Shown: positions 59,982 to 64,000 of the stretch, in pieces | Numbering within the stretch: position 1 is the stretch's first letter | Layout of the letters: every line of letters begins with the position of its first letter | DNA from: Enterobacter oligotrophicus | GTDB taxonomy: Bacteria > Pseudomonadota > Gammaproteobacteria > Enterobacterales > Enterobacteriaceae | DNA: 64,000 bases | Direction of reading: 5' to 3' | Assembly (NCBI RefSeq): GCF_009176645.1 | Contig: NZ_AP019007.1 | Coordinates: 1 to 64,000, forward strand | Translations under genes and position numbers: made by a program | The notes under the pieces: generated by a model | The model's database searches: none | Told to the model about the DNA's origin: nothing | What the model saw: only the letters and a program-made list of their open reading frames with translations

Positions 59982-61574
59982 TCAGGCTTCTACTGTTCGC
60001 ATCAGGGTTGCCAGTTCATCTTTTACTGACTGCACCTGCGGGCCGATGACAACCTGCAAATTATGCTGATTTAACTGTACCACGCCGATGGCCCGGTTGG
60101 CTTTCAGTGCGTTGGTATCGACTTTTGACATATCCGCTACCGATAAACGCAGACGGGTGATGCAGTTATCCAGTGAGGTAATGTTATCCGCACCACCCAG
60201 CGCCGCCAGAATGGCAGGGGTGTTATAGCCGGATTTTCCTATCGTCCCTGCCACCGCCTGCTCAACGCTGGTGGCGGTATCGGTATCACGGCCTGGTGTT
60301 TTCAGGTTAAAGCGGGTGATCGCGAAGCGGAAGATACCGTAGTACACCGCAAACCAGATAGCTGCCACCACCGGGACCAGATACCACTTAGTGGACAGGC
60401 CGTGAAGGATACCGAACACCACGAAGTCAATCACGTTGCCGTCAGTGTTACCGATAGTCACACCCAGCACGGCCATAACGGTAAAGCCCAGACCGGTCAG
60501 CACGGCGTGAATGAGGTACAGCACCGGCGCTACGAACAGGAACAAGAACTCGATTGGCTCGGTGGTGCCGCCGACGACACAGGCGATCACGCCGGAGATC
60601 AGCAGGCCTTTAATTTTATGACGGTTTTCCGGGCGTGCGCAGTGGTACATTGCCAGCGCCGCACCTGGCAGACCGCCGAGGAAGGCTGGCATTTTACCCT
60701 GTGACAGGAAGCGGGTTGCGCTTTCAGAGAAGCCATGTGAGGTTGGGCAGCTCAGTTGTGCCTGGAAGATGGTCAGTGCACCACTGACATCGTGACCACA
60801 CACATCCATGGTGCCGCCTGCTTCGGTAAAGCGGATCAGTGCCACGAGGATATGCTGCAGACCAAACGGTAGCAGCAGACGTTCGCCAGTACCGAAGATC
60901 ATCGGACCGAAATCACCGGCACCGTTAATAATGCGGCCAATACCGGTGATACCCATCGCGAAGACGGGCCAAATCAGCGGAATGATCAGACCGAACAGGC
61001 CCATAACGACCAGGGTGACAATTGGCACAAAGCGGGTGCCGCCAAAGAACGCCAGCGCATCGGGCAGGCGGATGTTGTGGAAGCGTTCGTGCAGCATCCA
61101 GATGATAACGCCTGCGATCACTGCGCCAAGTATCCCGGTATCAATGGACTGAATGCCAATGACACTCTGGATGTTGTTCGCTTTCAGCACCGCCGCATCT
61201 GTAGTCGGGAGAATGCCTTTCGCGGTTAGCCAGAAGTTGACTGCAAGGTTCATGACCGCATAACCCACGAAGCCCGCAAAAGCTGCTACGCCTTTGTTCT
61301 CACGCGCCAGGCCGAGCGGGATCGCGATACAGAACATAACGGGGAGGAAGCTGAACGCAAAGGAGCCGACTTTACTCATCCAGATAAAGATGGCCTGCAG
61401 CACAGGGTTGCCGAGGAACGGGATCAGGGTGATGACATCGTTACTGCTCAGCGAACTGCCGATCCCCAGCATGATCCCGCAGAACGAGAGAAGCGCCACG
61501 GGCAGCATAAAGGTTTTACCCAGTTGCTGGAAAAATTCCCACAGCGATATTTTTTGTGCTGCTTTCGCCGTCAT
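59982..61574 (-). CDS. malX: PTS EIICB MalX (maltose/glucose-type)
   Basis: This 530-residue membrane PTS permease can carry glucose and maltose. The N-terminal EIIC domain has about ten hydrophobic segments, with FAGFVGYAVMNLAVNF and MPAFLGGLPGAALAMYHCARPEN (substrate-binding region). The C-terminal EIIB domain has the phosphorylated Cys in TSLDNCITRLRLSV. It needs EIIA from elsewhere (Crr in E. coli). It is divergent from its repressor malI, with two operator palindromes between. Confidence 0.95.
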   Translation of the reverse strand: MTAKAAQKISLWEFFQQLGKTFMLPVALLSFCGIMLGIGSSLSSNDVITLIPFLGNPVLQAIFIWMSKVGSFAFSFLPVMFCIAIPLGLARENKGVAAFAGFVGYAVMNLAVNFWLTAKGILPTTDAAVLKANNIQSVIGIQSIDTGILGAVIAGVIIWMLHERFHNIRLPDALAFFGGTRFVPIVTLVVMGLFGLIIPLIWPVFAMGITGIGRIINGAGDFGPMIFGTGERLLLPFGLQHILVALIRFTEAGGTMDVCGHDVSGALTIFQAQLSCPTSHGFSESATRFLSQGKMPAFLGGLPGAALAMYHCARPENRHKIKGLLISGVIACVVGGTTEPIEFLFLFVAPVLYLIHAVLTGLGFTVMAVLGVTIGNTDGNVIDFVVFGILHGLSTKWYLVPVVAAIWFAVYYGIFRFAITRFNLKTPGRDTDTATSVEQAVAGTIGKSGYNTPAILAALGGADNITSLDNCITRLRLSVADMSKVDTNALKANRAIGVVQLNQHNLQVVIGPQVQSVKDELATLMRTVEA

Positions 61575-61627
61575 AAAACGACTCCTTGATAGTTAAAAAA
61601 GATTTACCTGCTTCAATGCAGCGAGAA

Positions 61628-61643
61628 GATAAAACGTTTTATC
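61628..61643. promoter_or_regulatory. MalI operator, malX side
   Basis: GATAAAACGTTTTATC is a perfect 16-bp palindrome with the AAACGTTT core used by LacI-family MalI, about 55 bp from the malX start. A CRP-like half (AAATCACATT, 61661-61670) lies close by, as expected for a CRP-dependent malX promoter. Confidence 0.85.
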
Positions 61644-61706
61644 AAACTTTAGTGCGCGCTAAATCACATTCTCAGGCTTTTACTGGTAGTATAAAGATAA
61701 CGTATT

Positions 61707-61722
61707 GATAAAACGTTTTACC
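61707..61722. promoter_or_regulatory. MalI operator, malI side
   Basis: GATAAAACGTTTTACC differs from the first operator in one base. It is just upstream of the malI start codon and implies autorepression. Confidence 0.85.
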
Positions 61723-61752
61723 GATCTCATTATCAGGGAGTCACGCCAGGAC

Positions 61753-62781
61753 ATGGCTGTAGCGAAAAAAATTACCATCAATGATGTCGCACTTGCGGCT
61801 GGTGTATCTGTCAGCACCGTTTCTCTGGTGTTGAGCGGGAAAGGGCGCATTTCTCCTGCGACCGGCCAGCGGGTCAACGAGGCTGTTGAGCAACTGGGCT
61901 TCGTGCGTAACCGTCAGGCCTCGGCTCTGCGTGGGGGGCAAAGTGGGGTGATTGGTTTGATCGTCCGCGACCTGACCTCTCCGTTTTACGCGGAGCTTAC
62001 CGCCGGGCTGACGGAAGCACTTGAGGCGCAGGGACGGATGGTGTTTCTGCTGCATGGCGGGCGTGAGTCTGATCAATTACTCCAGCGTCTGGATATGCTC
62101 CTGACGCAGGGTGTCGATGGGATTATCATCGCCGGGGCGTCCGGCGTGGGAAGTGAGCTGTGTGAACGCGCCGCTGAGAAAGGCGTCCCGCTGGTGTTTG
62201 CTTCGCGTGCCAGCTATCTCGACGAAGCCGATACGCTGCGCCCTGACAACATGCAGGCCGCGCAAATGCTGACCGAGCATCTTATTCATCGTGGACATCA
62301 ACGGATTGCCTGGCTGGGCGGCCAAAGCTCGTCCCTGACGCGCGCCGAACGGGTGGGGGGCTACTGCGCCACGCTGATTAAATATGGCTTACCGTTCCAC
62401 AGTGAATGGGTCGTGGAGTGTGAATCCAGCCAGAAGAAAGCCGCTGAAGCGATCGGCTCACTATTACGCAGCAGCCCGACGATAAGTGCGGTGATTTGCT
62501 ATAACGACGTCATTGCGATGGGCGCATGGTTTGGCTTAATTCGTGCTGGCCGCCAGAGCGGTGAGGGCGGCGTAGAAACCTTCTTCGGGCATCAGGTGGC
62601 GCTGGGCGCGTTTGCGGATGTTGGCGAAAACGCGCTCGACGATCTTCCGATCGTCTGGGCCACGACCCCTGCACGGGAGATGGGCTACACCCTAGCGGAC
62701 AGGATCATGCAGCGCATTGAGAATACCGATGTCCAGGCCGGGCACCAGATTGTGGCCGCGCGGTTAGTGACGGTGAAGTAA
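61753..62781 (+). CDS. malI: LacI-family repressor MalI
   Basis: This 342-residue repressor controls malXY and itself. The N-terminal helix-turn-helix is TINDVALAAGVSVSTVSLVLSG. The remaining LacI/periplasmic-binding core includes GLIVRDLTSPFYAELTAGL. The ATG at 61753 (MAVAKKITIND) is chosen because it gives the E. coli start and length; an upstream in-frame start at 61705 would overlap the operator. It is divergent from malX and is followed directly by a BIME and the end of ydgA, where E. coli has hdhA and the uid genes. Confidence 0.95.
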   Translation: MAVAKKITINDVALAAGVSVSTVSLVLSGKGRISPATGQRVNEAVEQLGFVRNRQASALRGGQSGVIGLIVRDLTSPFYAELTAGLTEALEAQGRMVFLLHGGRESDQLLQRLDMLLTQGVDGIIIAGASGVGSELCERAAEKGVPLVFASRASYLDEADTLRPDNMQAAQMLTEHLIHRGHQRIAWLGGQSSSLTRAERVGGYCATLIKYGLPFHSEWVVECESSQKKAAEAIGSLLRSSPTISAVICYNDVIAMGAWFGLIRAGRQSGEGGVETFFGHQVALGAFADVGENALDDLPIVWATTPAREMGYTLADRIMQRIENTDVQAGHQIVAARLVTVK

Positions 62782-62795
62782 CCTCCACTGCACAT

Positions 62796-62873
62796 CGCCC
62801 GGCGGCGCTGCGCTTGCACGGGCCTACAACGGCCCGGAATCGTAGGCCGGGTAAGCGTCAGCGCCACCCGGCA
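62796..62873. repeat. REP/BIME pair between malI and ydgA
   Basis: Two inverted REP units: CGCCCGGCGGCGCTGCGCTT from 62796 and GCCGGGTAAGCGTCAGCGCC from 62846, closed by ACCCGGC. The sequence matches the BIME between pdxY and gstA. It lies between the convergent ends of malI and ydgA. Confidence 0.8.
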
Positions 62874-62875
62874 AT

Positions 62876-62903
62876 AAAAAACCCCTCATATGAGGGGTTT
62901 TGC
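62876..62903. terminator. Terminator between malI and ydgA
   Basis: A palindrome AAAACCCCTCATA/TATGAGGGGTTTT with A- and T-runs on both sides separates the convergent malI and ydgA genes. Confidence 0.85.
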
Positions 62904-62906
62904 TGT

Positions 62907-64000
62907 TTACTGCTGCGGTGCAGCCGGTTCCGGCATCCCCAGCGTCGGCATCCCAAACATCCCGACAAAGTCCTCCAGCGGCATTTTGTCGCCGTTGAGT
63001 GTGACCTGGCCGTTGGCATACTGCAGGCTGGTGGAAATGGTGTTGTCTTCCACCTTCGTGATGCGGAACATCTGGCCCATCGCCGCCAGGCCTTTCACCT
63101 GCTGGTTCGCCAGCTTGCCGGCGTCTTCTTCGCCATAGCCTTCCAGTTTAGCAATCTGGGTCATGAACTCGGTCGCCATGTCCATTGGAATGGTCAGCTT
63201 GCTGTCGAGAGACTTCACGCTGCGATCCACCTCCTGCGCCAGCGTCTGTGGCTCGCCGGTGGCAGTTGCCGGATCTTTCAGGAACAGTGACAGGTTAAAG
63301 TTGGTTTCGCCCTTGCTGTTTTTCCAGCTCAGCGGCGCGATGGTGATGACCGGTTCGCCTTTCAGCAGAATGGGCAGGTTGTTGAACAGCACTGCCATGG
63401 CTTGTTGCTGATAAACTTCAGGATTTTGCTGAAGCGCGGCATCGGTCAGCAAGGCCTGGCTCTCTTTGCTGTATTTCTGGCTAAACGCATGCCACGCCTG
63501 GCCGTCGATATTGCCAATTTTCAGCGAAAGTTTGCCGTTGCCCAGATCCTGATTCTGCACTTTCAGGCTTTTCAGCGTGTAATCCAGTTGGGTATTGATG
63601 CTTTTGCCATCTTTGGACACGTCGGACTTACCGTCCAGATCCATGCCTTCCAGCACGGCCATCTCTTTGCCTTCAATCGCAATGGCAAGTTTATCGAGAC
63701 TGAATTTCTGATCGCCAATACGCTCATCAAAATCGGTCATACGGCTGTTGCCGCTGGCTTTCAGGTTGTTGAACGTTAACTGAACTTTCTGGTTGTACTC
63801 GTTGACGGCATTGACCAGACCGCTTTGCGCATCGCCAGTCAGAGAAACATTTTTTCCGTCACGATCGGCATCAAGCTGGAAAGTACCGCCGCTGAAGGCG
63901 ACTTTCTCGTTACCGTTTTCGTAGTTCAGTGCTTTCAGGTCGATATCAGAACGTGTGTCACCGGCATAGCTGATGCGGGTGTTAATCTCGAATGGCGACG
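62907..64000 (-). CDS. ydgA: DUF945 protein YdgA, N-terminal part off the window
   Basis: This is the C-terminal 364 residues of YdgA, an approximately 500-residue DUF945 inner-membrane/periplasmic protein of unknown function. The visible part is a repeating beta-strand-like region (EGMDLDGKSDVSKDGKSIN, ISTSLQYANGQVTLNGDKMPL) that ends FGMPTLGMPEPAAPQQ at 62907. The frame is open to the right edge, so the start lies beyond 64000. Its position next to malI, without the uid genes, matches Enterobacter rather than E. coli. Confidence 0.9.
   Translation of the reverse strand, partial: SPFEINTRISYAGDTRSDIDLKALNYENGNEKVAFSGGTFQLDADRDGKNVSLTGDAQSGLVNAVNEYNQKVQLTFNNLKASGNSRMTDFDERIGDQKFSLDKLAIAIEGKEMAVLEGMDLDGKSDVSKDGKSINTQLDYTLKSLKVQNQDLGNGKLSLKIGNIDGQAWHAFSQKYSKESQALLTDAALQQNPEVYQQQAMAVLFNNLPILLKGEPVITIAPLSWKNSKGETNFNLSLFLKDPATATGEPQTLAQEVDRSVKSLDSKLTIPMDMATEFMTQIAKLEGYGEEDAGKLANQQVKGLAAMGQMFRITKVEDNTISTSLQYANGQVTLNGDKMPLEDFVGMFGMPTLGMPEPAAPQQ

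Noticed and set aside
61705..61752. Upstream start for malI at 61705
   Set aside because: It would translate across the MalI operator; the 61753 start gives the family length and N terminus.

Overview
The window is chromosomal DNA from an Enterobacter-type member of the Enterobacteriaceae. From about 17 kb to the right edge the gene order follows the Escherichia coli K-12 mdtK-purR-sodB-nemRA-slyA-tyrS-rsx-malXY-ydgA region closely, with proteins of nearly E. coli length. Lineage-specific differences are present: no lhr between grxD and rnt, no hdhA/uidRABC between malI and ydgA, and extra genes inserted at two points.

Left part (1-10.9 kb): the 3' part of a methionine-type ABC transporter (MetN/MetI/MetQ-like), fumD, a polar amino-acid ABC transporter operon on the minus strand (binding protein, ATPase, two permeases), two small ORFs, an exported DUF1996 protein, a 46-residue protein, a metallo-beta-lactamase-fold hydrolase, a beta-carbonic anhydrase and ydhS. 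Almost every long gene here is split by single-base frameshifts, while conserved motifs on both sides of each break remain intact. This looks more like poor base calling than decay of ten neighbouring genes.

Accessory operon (11.1-17.35 kb): three SPFH/HflK-HflC-like membrane proteins and a P1B-type metal ATPase, each joined to the next by a 4-bp ATGA stop/start overlap, followed by a small exported protein with a Cys-rich tail. A GTTA-N5-TAAC palindrome resembling a Zur half-site pair lies upstream. This is the most interesting system in the window. I infer a membrane metal-transport complex, possibly zinc uptake of the HmtA kind.

Core region (17.4-64 kb): two tandem tRNA-Val(GAC) genes; mdtK, ribE and cfa; the purine exporter/regulator pair punC/punR with purR; ynhF, ydhP, sodB, mepH, grxD, rnt and gloA; nemRA with a NemR box. 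An EptA-type phosphoethanolamine transferase sits between nemR and ydhL. Then come ydhF, sodC and the ydhIJK efflux set, slyA, and a membrane GGDEF cyclase inserted before slyB. The remainder is anmK, mliC, the vitamin B6/tyrosine group pdxH-tyrS-pdxY, gstA, dtpA, the rsxABCDGE-nth electron-transport operon (rsxC carries 93-bp tandem repeats), ydgK, cnu, blr, ydgJ, add, and malY-malX divergent from malI with two MalI operators. The 3' part of ydgA closes the window. REP/BIME repeats and rho-independent terminators lie in several gaps.
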